Below, piece by piece: positions 55,326 through 63,323 of a DNA stretch of 64,000 nucleotides. A program made the translations under genes and the position numbers. The DNA is from Belnapia mucosa (GTDB taxonomy: Bacteria; Pseudomonadota; Alphaproteobacteria; Acetobacterales; Acetobacteraceae), in assembly GCF_016775475.1 (NCBI RefSeq), contig NZ_JAEUXJ010000002.1:186001-250000 (forward strand), written 5' to 3'. The stretch's first letter is position 1. The number at the start of each line of letters is the position of its first letter. The notes under the pieces were generated by a model. It was not told where the DNA came from, did not search any database, and worked only from the letters and a program-made list of their open reading frames with translations.

Positions 55326-56048
55326 CTTGCCCTCTGCCTGGTCCTGCCGCTCGCCTTCCTGCTGGCCTGGCGGGAACGCGCTGCTGGCGCCGCCGCCCGG
55401 CGCCTGGCGGATAGCCGCGGCCGCTGGCTGGGCCTGCTGGCGCGGGAGCTTCGGGTTCAGGGCTTCGCCCTGCTCGCTGGCCCGGCCGCCGGCGCCGGGC
55501 ACCGGCTGATCGGCCTGGCGGATACGGTGCAGGATGCGTTGGCGGCCGAATCGGGGCCTCGCAGCCTTGTCCCCGCACCCGTCCCGCTCGCCCCGCTGAT
55601 CGAGGAAGCAGTGACCCTCGGCGCCGCCGTGCTCGCCCCCGGCAGCCGGCGCTGGCGCGTCTCGCCGGATTTCGCCCCGCTGGTCCTGATGGCCGATCGC
55701 CGGGCGCTGCGCGGCGCCCTGCTGCCGCTGCTCGGCCGCGCCGCCCGGCTGACAGGGGAGGGCGATTGGATCGACATCCGCCCGGTGCTGACCGAGGATG
55801 CGGTGGCGATCCTGGTCGAGGAGGAGGGCGCCGGCCTCCCCGCCGAGGACCTTGCCGTCGCGACGCCCAAGGGCACCCGCGGCATGGGCATGGGCCTCGC
55901 TTTGGCCCGCTCTCTGGTTGAGGCGCATGGCGGCACGCTGCGGCTGGAGGCGCTGCCGGGCATCGGCAGCCGCGCCTGGCTGAGCCTGCCGCGGGCGAGG
56001 CTGCTCGCTACTCCAGATCCCGCAGCGCCACCGCCACTGCCGCCCTGA
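55311..56048 (+). CDS. Degenerate membrane sensor kinase-like protein
   Basis: 245 residues: one N-terminal transmembrane helix (FFLALCLVLPLAFLLAW), a helical region where a phospho-acceptor histidine would be (RELRVQGFALLAGP has none), and a HATPase-like domain with a G1-like EEEGAGLP and a good G2 loop (GTRGMGMGLALARSLVEAHG). The N-box asparagine is missing (LRGALLPLLGRAARL). It may be a pseudokinase or ATP-binding partner of another kinase. The start codon lies in the loop of the rpmB terminator. The end overlaps the convergent DUF2783 gene by 41 bp. Confidence 0.7.
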   Translation: MPGFFLALCLVLPLAFLLAWRERAAGAAARRLADSRGRWLGLLARELRVQGFALLAGPAAGAGHRLIGLADTVQDALAAESGPRSLVPAPVPLAPLIEEAVTLGAAVLAPGSRRWRVSPDFAPLVLMADRRALRGALLPLLGRAARLTGEGDWIDIRPVLTEDAVAILVEEEGAGLPAEDLAVATPKGTRGMGMGLALARSLVEAHGGTLRLEALPGIGSRAWLSLPRARLLATPDPAAPPPLPP

Positions 56049-56190
56049 CCCGGTCGAGGTCCCCGACCTCCCGCCCCAGCAGCAGGGCGAGCTTGGCCAG
56101 GAACAGCCTCTCGCGCTCCGGCCCCGCCGCGGTCACCGCCTCGGCCAGCTCCTCCCAGAGCGTCTCCAGCGCCGCCTCCTCCATGCTCAT
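56008..56190 (-). CDS. DUF2783-like small protein
   Basis: 60 residues, starting MSMEEAALETLWEELAEAVT and containing ERERLFLAKLALLLGREVGD, the pattern of DUF2783 proteins that accompany MhpA-type flavin monooxygenases. Its ATG overlaps the monooxygenase stop (ATGA). The function is unknown; constant pairing suggests an accessory subunit. Confidence 0.7.
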   Translation of the reverse strand: MSMEEAALETLWEELAEAVTAAGPERERLFLAKLALLLGREVGDLDRVRAAVAVALRDLE

Positions 56191-57746
56191 CGCCTCATCA
56201 TCCGCCGCAGCGCCGTCGCGAAGCCGGTCGCGTTCCAATCCTGCCAGCGCCAGGCGACATGCCCGTCCGGCCGCATCAGATAGCCCGCCCCCGGCCGCGC
56301 CAGGCCGAGCGCTGTCCGGGCCTCCGACTCGTCGATCTCCACCACGCGCAACCCGGTGGGCGGCGCCAGGCCCGGCGCCCAAAGGATAGTCGGCCCCGGC
56401 CCGACCAGCGCCTGCACATGCCCCGCCCCGAGCGGGATGCTCGGCAGCACCATCCCCGGCCGCGGCCCGGCCGCCCACTCCCCCGCCTCCGGCGTGCTGA
56501 GCGGCGAGTCCGGGAAGGCGGTGGCGCTGCTCTGCCGCGGGTTGACCAGCACCCGCGCCCAGTCCTCATGGACCGAGAGGCTCAGCGCCGCATCGCGCAG
56601 CAGCGCATGGCCGCGGCTGGGCGGGGTCATGAAGAGGGTGGATTTCCGCGCCGCCCGGATATTCTCCCGCGCCGCGAAGACCCGCTCCTCGGAATAGCTG
56701 TCGAGCAGCGCCTCGCCCCCTTCGCCGCGCAGCACCGCGGCCAGCTTCCAGGCGAGATTCCCGGCATCCTCGATGCCGGAATTCAGCCCCCGCACGCCGA
56801 AGATCGGCACCAGATGCGCCGCATCCCCGGCCAGCAGCACCCGTCCCTGCCGGTAGCTGTCCAGCGTCAGGCAATGCGCGCGGTAGAGGCTGATCAGCAG
56901 CAGCTCGTACTGGCTGGGCTCGCCGATCGCGGCCAGATGCGCGTCGATCCGCGCGCGGACGGCGTCCTCGCGCTGCGCCGCCTCGGCATCCTCCTCCTCG
57001 CGCAGCTGGTAGTCGATCCGCCAGACATCCCCGGGCTGGCGATGCATCAGCAGGGTGGAGCCGGGGTTGGAGGGTGGGTCGAACCAGGCCCGCCGCTCGG
57101 TCGGAGTGGCCGAGCGCAGGCGGATATCGGCGATCAGGTAGCGCCCCTCATAGGAGGTGCCGCGCAGCTCCAGCCCCAGCGCGGCCCGCGCCGGGCTGCG
57201 CGCCCCATCCGTCGCCACCACCCAGTCGGCTTCGAGGTCGTATTCGCCCTCCGGCGTGCCGACCCGCAGCACCACCCGGTCGGCCTCCTGGCGCAGCCCG
57301 AGCATCCGGCTGTGCCAGCGCAGCTCGACCTCCGGCCGGCCCTCCAGCGCCTCGACCAGCAGCTGTTCGGTGAAGCATTGCTGCAGGTTCAGCATGGGCG
57401 GGTGGCGCTGCTCCGGCCCATGCGGCATGGCGAAGGCCAGGACCTGATGGCCGCGCCAGAAGCTGCGCCCCGTGGTCCAGGGCAGGCCGGCGGCCAGGAT
57501 CGGCGCCGCGACGCCGAACCCCTCCAGGATCTCCAGCGAGCGGCGGGAGAGGCAGATGGCCCGGCTGCCGAAGCTCACGGCTCCGCGCGGTTCCACCACC
57601 AGGCAGCGCACCCCCTGCCGCGCCAGCCCCGCCGCCAGGGCCAGCCCCACCGGCCCGGCCCCCAGCACCACCACCGGCGCCCGCTGCTTCCCGGCGACCG
57701 GGCGGAAGGGGAAGCGCGGCAGATCGTCATAGAGGCCCGCACCCAT
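56187..57746 (-). CDS. FAD-dependent monooxygenase (MhpA/phenol hydroxylase type)
   Basis: 519 residues from ATG 57746; ATG 57770 would add eight residues and also has a plausible binding site. FAD motifs VVVLGAGPVGLALAAGLARQ, DWVVATDGARSPARAALG, and GDAAHLVPIFGVRGLNSGIE; the C-terminal thioredoxin-like domain (RPGMVLPSIPLGAG) is that of 3-(3-hydroxyphenyl)propionate/phenol hydroxylases. Hydroxylates an aromatic substrate. Divergent from the aminotransferase operon by 72 bp, so a shared regulator is likely. Confidence 0.9.
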   Translation of the reverse strand: MGAGLYDDLPRFPFRPVAGKQRAPVVVLGAGPVGLALAAGLARQGVRCLVVEPRGAVSFGSRAICLSRRSLEILEGFGVAAPILAAGLPWTTGRSFWRGHQVLAFAMPHGPEQRHPPMLNLQQCFTEQLLVEALEGRPEVELRWHSRMLGLRQEADRVVLRVGTPEGEYDLEADWVVATDGARSPARAALGLELRGTSYEGRYLIADIRLRSATPTERRAWFDPPSNPGSTLLMHRQPGDVWRIDYQLREEEDAEAAQREDAVRARIDAHLAAIGEPSQYELLLISLYRAHCLTLDSYRQGRVLLAGDAAHLVPIFGVRGLNSGIEDAGNLAWKLAAVLRGEGGEALLDSYSEERVFAARENIRAARKSTLFMTPPSRGHALLRDAALSLSVHEDWARVLVNPRQSSATAFPDSPLSTPEAGEWAAGPRPGMVLPSIPLGAGHVQALVGPGPTILWAPGLAPPTGLRVVEIDESEARTALGLARPGAGYLMRPDGHVAWRWQDWNATGFATALRRMMRR

Positions 57747-57818
57747 GCCCCATCCCCCCTGCTTGCCCATCCCCACCAGGCTCCTATCATCCGCTCGCCC
57801 AAGGGAGGAAACCAAGCC

Positions 57819-58982
57819 ATGCCCAGCCCGGCCGAGGCGATGCTGGCCGAAAGGCCGGCTGCCGGCGATGCCCCGATCTTCGACCCGCGCGACTTCCGCA
57901 TCCCGGCGGGGATCACCCATGTCTGCGCCGGCGGCGAGACCGCCTTCCTCCATCGCCATGACGCGGCGCTGGCCCGCTATGCCGCCGACAAGTCGAACGG
58001 CATCCATGGCCGCCATGCCCAGGATGCTGAGGTGCTGCGCGCCCGCAGCCTGGTCGCCGGGGCCTGGGGCGTGGAGCGGGGCGATATCGGCCTGGTCGCC
58101 AATGTGGCCGAGGGCATGTCCATGCTGGTCGAGAGCCTCGACTGGCGGCCGGGCGACAACATCCTGGTGGACCCGGACGAATACCCCTCCCTCGTCGCCC
58201 CGGTGGCCCTGCAGCGCCATCCGCATATCGGGATCCGCTATGCCCGGGCGAATGACCCGGCGGCGCTGGCCGCTGCCGTCACCGACCGCACGCGGCTGAT
58301 CGCCGTCTCGCATGTCTCCTACCTGACCGGGGAGCGCTACGACCTCGCCGCGCTGCGGCGGCTGGCGGATGGCGTCGGCGCGCTGCTGGTGGTGGACCAC
58401 ACCCAGGCGGCGGGCTACCTGGCCGTAGACCCGCGCATCGCCGATTTCGCCTTCGCTGCGGGCTACAAATGGCTGCTGGGCATGACCGGCACCGCCATCG
58501 CCTATTGGAACCGCGCCCGCCAGCCCGATTGGATGCCGAGCACCGCCGGCTGGCATTCCATCGACGATATGGGCCGGCCCGATTATTCCGCCGGATTGAA
58601 GCTGGTGCCGGACGCCATGCGCTTCGCCCGCGGCAATCCGGCCCATGGCGCCGTCTATGTGCTGGCGGAGGCGCTGGATTATCTCGGCCGCCATCCGCCC
58701 GGCGCGGTGCAGGCGCATGTGCAGCGCCTGACCACGGCGCTGCTCGCCCGGCTGGAGGCGGCGGGCATCCCGAGCACCACCCCGCGCGACCCCGCCCGGC
58801 ATGGTGCCAGCGTCTGCGTCGCCTGCCCCGGCGCCGCTGCGCTGACCGAGGCGCTGGTGCAGCGGGGCGTCTGGGCCTGGAATGGCCGCGGCCGCATCCG
58901 CTTCAGCTTCCACGGCTACAATGCGATGGCGGATGTGGACCGCATCATGGATGCCCTGCTGGCGGAGTGGCACGCACAATGA
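57819..58982 (+). CDS. Class V aminotransferase-fold PLP enzyme (kynureninase/cysteine desulfurase-like)
   Basis: 387 residues from ATG 57819, behind AAGGGAGGAAACC. PLP site: D193-H194 in VVDHTQAAGY and Schiff-base K217 in AAGYKWLLGMTG. SHVSYLTGERYDLAAL and WNGRGRIRFSFHGYN are typical of the kynureninase-like branch. The reaction is not clear: transamination, C-C hydrolysis or elimination are all possible. First gene of a four-gene operon; the next gene overlaps as ATGA. Confidence 0.85.
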   Translation: MPSPAEAMLAERPAAGDAPIFDPRDFRIPAGITHVCAGGETAFLHRHDAALARYAADKSNGIHGRHAQDAEVLRARSLVAGAWGVERGDIGLVANVAEGMSMLVESLDWRPGDNILVDPDEYPSLVAPVALQRHPHIGIRYARANDPAALAAAVTDRTRLIAVSHVSYLTGERYDLAALRRLADGVGALLVVDHTQAAGYLAVDPRIADFAFAAGYKWLLGMTGTAIAYWNRARQPDWMPSTAGWHSIDDMGRPDYSAGLKLVPDAMRFARGNPAHGAVYVLAEALDYLGRHPPGAVQAHVQRLTTALLARLEAAGIPSTTPRDPARHGASVCVACPGAAALTEALVQRGVWAWNGRGRIRFSFHGYNAMADVDRIMDALLAEWHAQ

Positions 58983-59827
58983 GTGATGATCTTCAGTCCT
59001 GGGTCGGCCGCAAGCGGGTGGTCGAGGAGGATATCGGCCTCGGCCAGGTGCGGCGCATCGCCGGCATGCTGGACATGGACCCGGCCGGCTTCCGCCGCGG
59101 CGATCCGCTGCCGCCGCACTGGTTCGTCTTCTTCTGCAATGAGACGCCGCGCCAATCCGATATCGGCACCGACGGCCATCCGAAGCCGGGTGTCGTCCTG
59201 CCGCCCATCCCGCTGCCGCGCCGCATGGGCGCCGGGCGGCGCGTGACCATCCCCGGCAGCATGCGGATCGGCGACATGGCCGAGCGCATCGCCGAGGTCG
59301 CCGCCATCGTCCCCAAGCAGGCGCGCACCGGCTTCATCACCGTGCTGACCATGCGCCATACCTACCGGGTCGATGGTCAGGTCGTGGCCGAGGAGGAGTT
59401 CGACGCTGTCTACCGCGAGGCGCCGAAGCCCGGCGAGGCGAGCCCCGTCGCCCCGCCCGCGCCGGCACCCACCGATGCCGCCTGGCGGATCGAGAAGCAT
59501 CTGAGTTCGCCGCTGGTCTTCCGCTACTCGGCGCTGACCTGGAACGCGCATCGCATCCACTACGATGCCGATTATTCCCGCGCCGAGGAGGGCTATCCGA
59601 ACACGGTGCAGAATGGGGGCCTCACCATGCAGCTCCTGCTCGATGCCGCGGTCGCGCATACGCCCGGCCGCCTCACGGGCTTCACCGCGCGGCTGACGCG
59701 GCCGATCTATGTCGGCGACACCATCACCCTCTGCGGGCGTGCGTCGGACGGCGGCAAGGTGGCGACCTGGGTGCAGGACCGCGACGGCAATCTCTGCGGC
59801 CAGCTGGATTGCGAGTTCGCCGCGTGA
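58979..59827 (+). CDS. MaoC-like hydratase, mesaconyl-C4-CoA hydratase/HTD2 type
   Basis: 282 residues from ATG 58979. Double hot-dog: N-terminal half with DPLPPHWFVFFCNETPRQSD, C-terminal half with the active-site stretch FRYSALTWNAHRIHYDADYS and VQNGGLTMQLLLDA. These features match mesaconyl-C4-CoA hydratases and fungal-type HTD2. It adds water to an enoyl-CoA. Encoded between the PLP enzyme and a CoA transferase, with 4-bp overlaps on each side. Confidence 0.85.
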   Translation: MSDDLQSWVGRKRVVEEDIGLGQVRRIAGMLDMDPAGFRRGDPLPPHWFVFFCNETPRQSDIGTDGHPKPGVVLPPIPLPRRMGAGRRVTIPGSMRIGDMAERIAEVAAIVPKQARTGFITVLTMRHTYRVDGQVVAEEEFDAVYREAPKPGEASPVAPPAPAPTDAAWRIEKHLSSPLVFRYSALTWNAHRIHYDADYSRAEEGYPNTVQNGGLTMQLLLDAAVAHTPGRLTGFTARLTRPIYVGDTITLCGRASDGGKVATWVQDRDGNLCGQLDCEFAA

Positions 59828-61017
59828 CCGGCGGGCCGCTGGAGGGGGTGAAGGTCGTCGACCTCACCACGGTCGTCGTCGGCCCGATCTGCACCCGCAC
59901 CCTCGGCGACCAGGGCGCCGAGATCATCAAGGTGGAGGCACCCGGCGGCGACATTCTGCGCTACCTCGCGGCCGGCAGCCGCTCCCCCGCCATGTCGGGC
60001 AAGTTCATCAATTTCAACCGCAACAAGCGCAGCATCCTCCTCGACATCAAGCAGCCTGAGGGCCTCGCGGCGCTGAAGCGGCTGATCGCGGCGGCGGATG
60101 TCTTCGTCTCCAATGTCCGGCCCGCGGCGCTGGCCCGTGCCGGGCTCGATCATGCGTCCCTTTCAGCGCTGAACCCGCGCCTGATCCATTGCGGCATCGT
60201 CGCCTTCGGCACCGAGGGCCGCTATGCCGGCCGCCCCGCCTATGATCCGGTGATCCAGTCCCTCTCGGGCGTCGCCGGCACCTTCGAGCGCGCGATCGGC
60301 GAGCCGCGCTTCGTGCCCATGGTGATGACGGACCACATCACCGGCCTCGTCGCCGCGCAGAGCATCGGCTTCGCCCTGTTCCGCCGCGAGAAGACCGGGG
60401 TGGGCGAGGCGATCGAGGTGCCGATGTTCGAGACCATGGCGAGCTTCGTCACCAGCGAGCATATGGGCGCCGCCACCTTCGACCCGCCCGAGGGGCCGAG
60501 CGGCGATGCGCGCCTGCTGAGCCCCGACTACCGCCCGCTGCCGACGAGCGACGGCTACATCACCATCCGCCCGAACGACAACCGCCAGGCCTTCGCCTTC
60601 TTCGACGTCATCGGCCGGCCGGAGCTGAAGACCGACCCGCGCTTCGCCACGCCGATCACCCGCACCCAAAACGCCGCCGCCTATTTCACCCTCCAGGTCG
60701 AGGCGCTGGTGCAGAAGACCACGGCGGAATGGCTGGAGATCTTCGCCAAGGCCGATGTGCCGGCCGCGCGCTACAACTCCATCGACGACCTGCTGGAGGA
60801 CCCGCATCTCGGCGATGTCGGCTTCTGGAATTTCGACGACCACCCGACCGAGGGCCGCATCCGCCGCACCCGCACCCCCGTCACCTTCCACGGCGGCATG
60901 CGCGAGGAGGTGCTGCCCGCCCCGCGCCTCGGCGCCCATACAAGCGAGATCCTGGCGGAGGCCGGCTACGCGCCCGCCGAGATCGACGCCATGCTGCAAT
61001 CCGGCGCTGCCGCCTGA
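59824..61017 (+). CDS. CaiB/BaiF family class III CoA transferase
   Basis: 397 residues from GTG 59824 (GTGA overlap). The catalytic aspartate is D141 in GRPAYDPVIQS; PLEGVKVVDLTTVVVGPICT and FNRNKRSILLDIKQPEG are family blocks. It transfers CoA from a thioester, commonly succinyl-CoA, to a carboxylic acid. With the neighbouring hydratase and CitE-like lyase it could activate a C5 dicarboxylate such as mesaconate or itaconate. About 73 bp separate it from the lyase gene. Confidence 0.92.
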   Translation: MTGGPLEGVKVVDLTTVVVGPICTRTLGDQGAEIIKVEAPGGDILRYLAAGSRSPAMSGKFINFNRNKRSILLDIKQPEGLAALKRLIAAADVFVSNVRPAALARAGLDHASLSALNPRLIHCGIVAFGTEGRYAGRPAYDPVIQSLSGVAGTFERAIGEPRFVPMVMTDHITGLVAAQSIGFALFRREKTGVGEAIEVPMFETMASFVTSEHMGAATFDPPEGPSGDARLLSPDYRPLPTSDGYITIRPNDNRQAFAFFDVIGRPELKTDPRFATPITRTQNAAAYFTLQVEALVQKTTAEWLEIFAKADVPAARYNSIDDLLEDPHLGDVGFWNFDDHPTEGRIRRTRTPVTFHGGMREEVLPAPRLGAHTSEILAEAGYAPAEIDAMLQSGAAA

Positions 61018-61090
61018 GGATGCGGCCCGATGGCCGGAGCGCCGTATGGCGCGGAGGGCTGAATCGGCCCGCCCAACAAAGGATCTTCCA

Positions 61091-61951
61091 ATGACCGTGC
61101 CGAATTGGCGTTCCCTGCTGTTTGTCCCCGTCACCGCCGAGCGTTTTGTCGCCCGCGCGCATACCCGCGGCGCCGATGTCATCATCCTCGACCTCGAGGA
61201 CAGCATCCCGCCGGCCGAGAAGGAGGCCGCCCGCGCCGCGCTTCCCGGCGCGGCGGCCATGCTGCATGCGGAGGGCCAGGCGCTCGCCGTCCGCATCAAC
61301 CGCCCGCTGGAGCTCGCGGTGCCCGACATCGCCGCCGCCATCCGGCCGGAGGTCTCGGCGCTGATGCTGCCGAAGGTGATGGGCGCAGAGCATGTGAAGC
61401 TGCTCTCGGAAGTGGTCGCGGTGCGGGAGGCGGCGCTCGGCCTGCCCCTCGGCCATACCCGCTTCATCGGCATCGTCGAGACGCCGCAGGCCCTGCCGAA
61501 CCTCGCCGCCATCGCGCTGGCCGACCCGCGCATGGCAGCGCTCGGCCTCGGCTCGGAGGATCTCTCGACCGAGCTGGAGGCCGTCCCCGGCGCCGACATG
61601 CTCTACCCCTTCGGCATGATGGTGGTGGCGGCAGCGCGTGGGGCCGGCATCCTGCCGCTCGGCTCCATCGGCGCCTTCGCCGATTTCCGTGACCTGGAGG
61701 GCTATCGCGCCAGCCTGCAACGCAGCCGCAAGCTCGGCTTCGCCTGCACCGCCTGCATCCATCCGGCGCATGTGCCGATCATCAACGAGGAATACGGCGT
61801 CCCGCCCGCCGAGGCCGACCGTGCCCGTCGCCTGATCGAGACCTTCGAGCAGGCGGTGGCGGCCGGGCAGGGGGCCGTCGCCTTCGAGGGGGCGATGATC
61901 GACCTGCCGGTGGTGGAACGCGCCCGGCGGCTGCTGGCCCGGGTGCGGTAG
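61091..61951 (+). CDS. CitE-like CoA-ester lyase (HpcH/HpaI family)
   Basis: 286 residues. SLLFVPVTAERFVARAHTRG, DVIILDLEDSIPPAEK (metal-site acids), VRINRP, MLPKV, IVETPQAL and CIHPAHVPIIN place it in the citrate/malyl/citramalyl-CoA lyase family. It would cleave a 3-hydroxyacyl-CoA such as citramalyl-CoA into pyruvate and acetyl-CoA. Its position after a CoA transferase and a mesaconyl-CoA hydratase-like enzyme supports that. It is a standalone CitE-like enzyme without citrate lyase alpha or gamma subunits. Confidence 0.88.
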   Translation: MTVPNWRSLLFVPVTAERFVARAHTRGADVIILDLEDSIPPAEKEAARAALPGAAAMLHAEGQALAVRINRPLELAVPDIAAAIRPEVSALMLPKVMGAEHVKLLSEVVAVREAALGLPLGHTRFIGIVETPQALPNLAAIALADPRMAALGLGSEDLSTELEAVPGADMLYPFGMMVVAAARGAGILPLGSIGAFADFRDLEGYRASLQRSRKLGFACTACIHPAHVPIINEEYGVPPAEADRARRLIETFEQAVAAGQGAVAFEGAMIDLPVVERARRLLARVR

Positions 61952-61953
61952 AC

Positions 61954-61969
61954 GGTTTCACTTGAAACC
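61954..61969. promoter_or_regulatory. 16-bp perfect palindrome upstream of hmgA
   Basis: GGTTTCACTTGAAACC: 7-bp arms GGTTTCA and TGAAACC with a CT centre. It lies three bases after the lyase stop and 45 bp before the hmgA ATG, a normal place for a repressor site. No regulator gene is adjacent inside the window. Confidence 0.65.
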
Positions 61970-62014
61970 AGTTGGGCCGGGGTGCAAACAGGGACCCAGC
62001 AGGAGGGAAGCGCC

Positions 62015-63322
62015 ATGAACGTCATCTCGAACCCGGTGCAGCAGGAGCTCGCGACCCTCTCCGGCTTCGGCAATGAATTCGCCACCGAGGCGCTGCCGGG
62101 CGCACTGCCCATCGGCCGCAACTCGCCGCAGCGCGTGCCCTATGGCCTCTATGCCGAGCAGTTCAGCGGCACCGCCTTCACGGTCCCCCGCCATGAGGCG
62201 CGGCGGACCTGGCTGTATCGCATCCGCCCCTCGGCCGGGCATGGCGCCTTCCGCCCGATCGATGGGGGCCTGCTCTGCGGTCCGCTCGCCCCGCCCAACC
62301 CAAACCGCCTGCGCTGGGATCCGCTGCCGATCCCGGAGGGTCCGACGGATTTCGTCGCCGGCCTCGCCACCATCGGCGCCAATGCGCCAGGCGATGCGCT
62401 CTCCGGCGTCACCATCCATCTCTATCGCGCCAACCAGTCCATGCAGCGCGTCTTCATGGACAGCGATGGGGAGCTGCTGCTGGTGCCGCAGCAGGGCCGT
62501 CTGCTGCTGGCGACCGAGTGCGGCCGGCTGCTGGTCGCGCCCGGCCAGATCGCGGTCATCCCTTGCGGCATGAAGTTCCGCGTCGAGCTGCCGGACGGAC
62601 CCTCCCGCGGCTATATCGCGGAGAATCATGGTGCCCCGCTGCGCCTGCCCGATCTCGGCCCGATCGGCGCCAACGGCCTCGCCAATCCGCGCGACTTCCT
62701 CTCGCCGGTGGCCTGGTACGAGGAGCGGGACGAGCCCACCGAGCTGGTGCAGAAATACTGCGGCACGCTCTGGGCGACGACGCTCGGCCATTCGCCGCTC
62801 GATGTCGTCGCCTGGCATGGCAACAACGTGCCCTATCTCTATGACACCGTGCATTTCAACACGATCAACACGGTCAGCTTCGACCACCCGGACCCGTCGA
62901 TCTTCACCGTCCTCACCAGCCCGACCACGGCGCCGGGGACGGCGAATATGGACTTCGTCATCTTCCCGCCGCGCTGGATGGTGGCGGAGGACACCTTCCG
63001 GCCGCCCTGGTTCCACCGCAACGTGATGAACGAGTGCATGGGGCTGGTGCAGGGCGTCTATGACGCGAAGGCGGAGGGCTTCCTGCCCGGCGGCGTCTCG
63101 CTGCATCCGCGCCTCTCGGGCCATGGTCCCGATGCGGCGACGACCGAGCGCGCCATCGCTGCCGATCTCAAGCCGCACAAGATCGCCGGCACCCTCGCCT
63201 TCATGTTCGAGACCAGCCAGGTGATCCGCCCGACCGCCTTCGCCATGGGCTGCCAGCAGCTCCAGCCGAGCTATGATTCCTGCTGGGACGGGCTGCCCAA
63301 GACCTTTAACGGGGGGCGCTGA
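62015..63322 (+). CDS. hmgA: Homogentisate 1,2-dioxygenase
   Basis: 435 residues from ATG 62015, behind AGGAGGGAAG; the frame opens 11 codons earlier. Iron ligands by family alignment: H334 and E340 in [12 protein letters not shown] and H370 in [28 protein letters not shown] is the usual N-terminus. It opens the homogentisate ring to maleylacetoacetate. Followed one base later by fahA; maleylacetoacetate isomerase is not visible and may lie beyond the window. Confidence 0.97.
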   Translation: MNVISNPVQQELATLSGFGNEFATEALPGALPIGRNSPQRVPYGLYAEQFSGTAFTVPRHEARRTWLYRIRPSAGHGAFRPIDGGLLCGPLAPPNPNRLRWDPLPIPEGPTDFVAGLATIGANAPGDALSGVTIHLYRANQSMQRVFMDSDGELLLVPQQGRLLLATECGRLLVAPGQIAVIPCGMKFRVELPDGPSRGYIAENHGAPLRLPDLGPIGANGLANPRDFLSPVAWYEERDEPTELVQKYCGTLWATTLGHSPLDVVAWHGNNVPYLYDTVHFNTINTVSFDHPDPSIFTVLTSPTTAPGTANMDFVIFPPRWMVAEDTFRPPWFHRNVMNECMGLVQGVYDAKAEGFLPGGVSLHPRLSGHGPDAATTERAIAADLKPHKIAGTLAFMFETSQVIRPTAFAMGCQQLQPSYDSCWDGLPKTFNGGR

Positions 63323-63323
63323 G

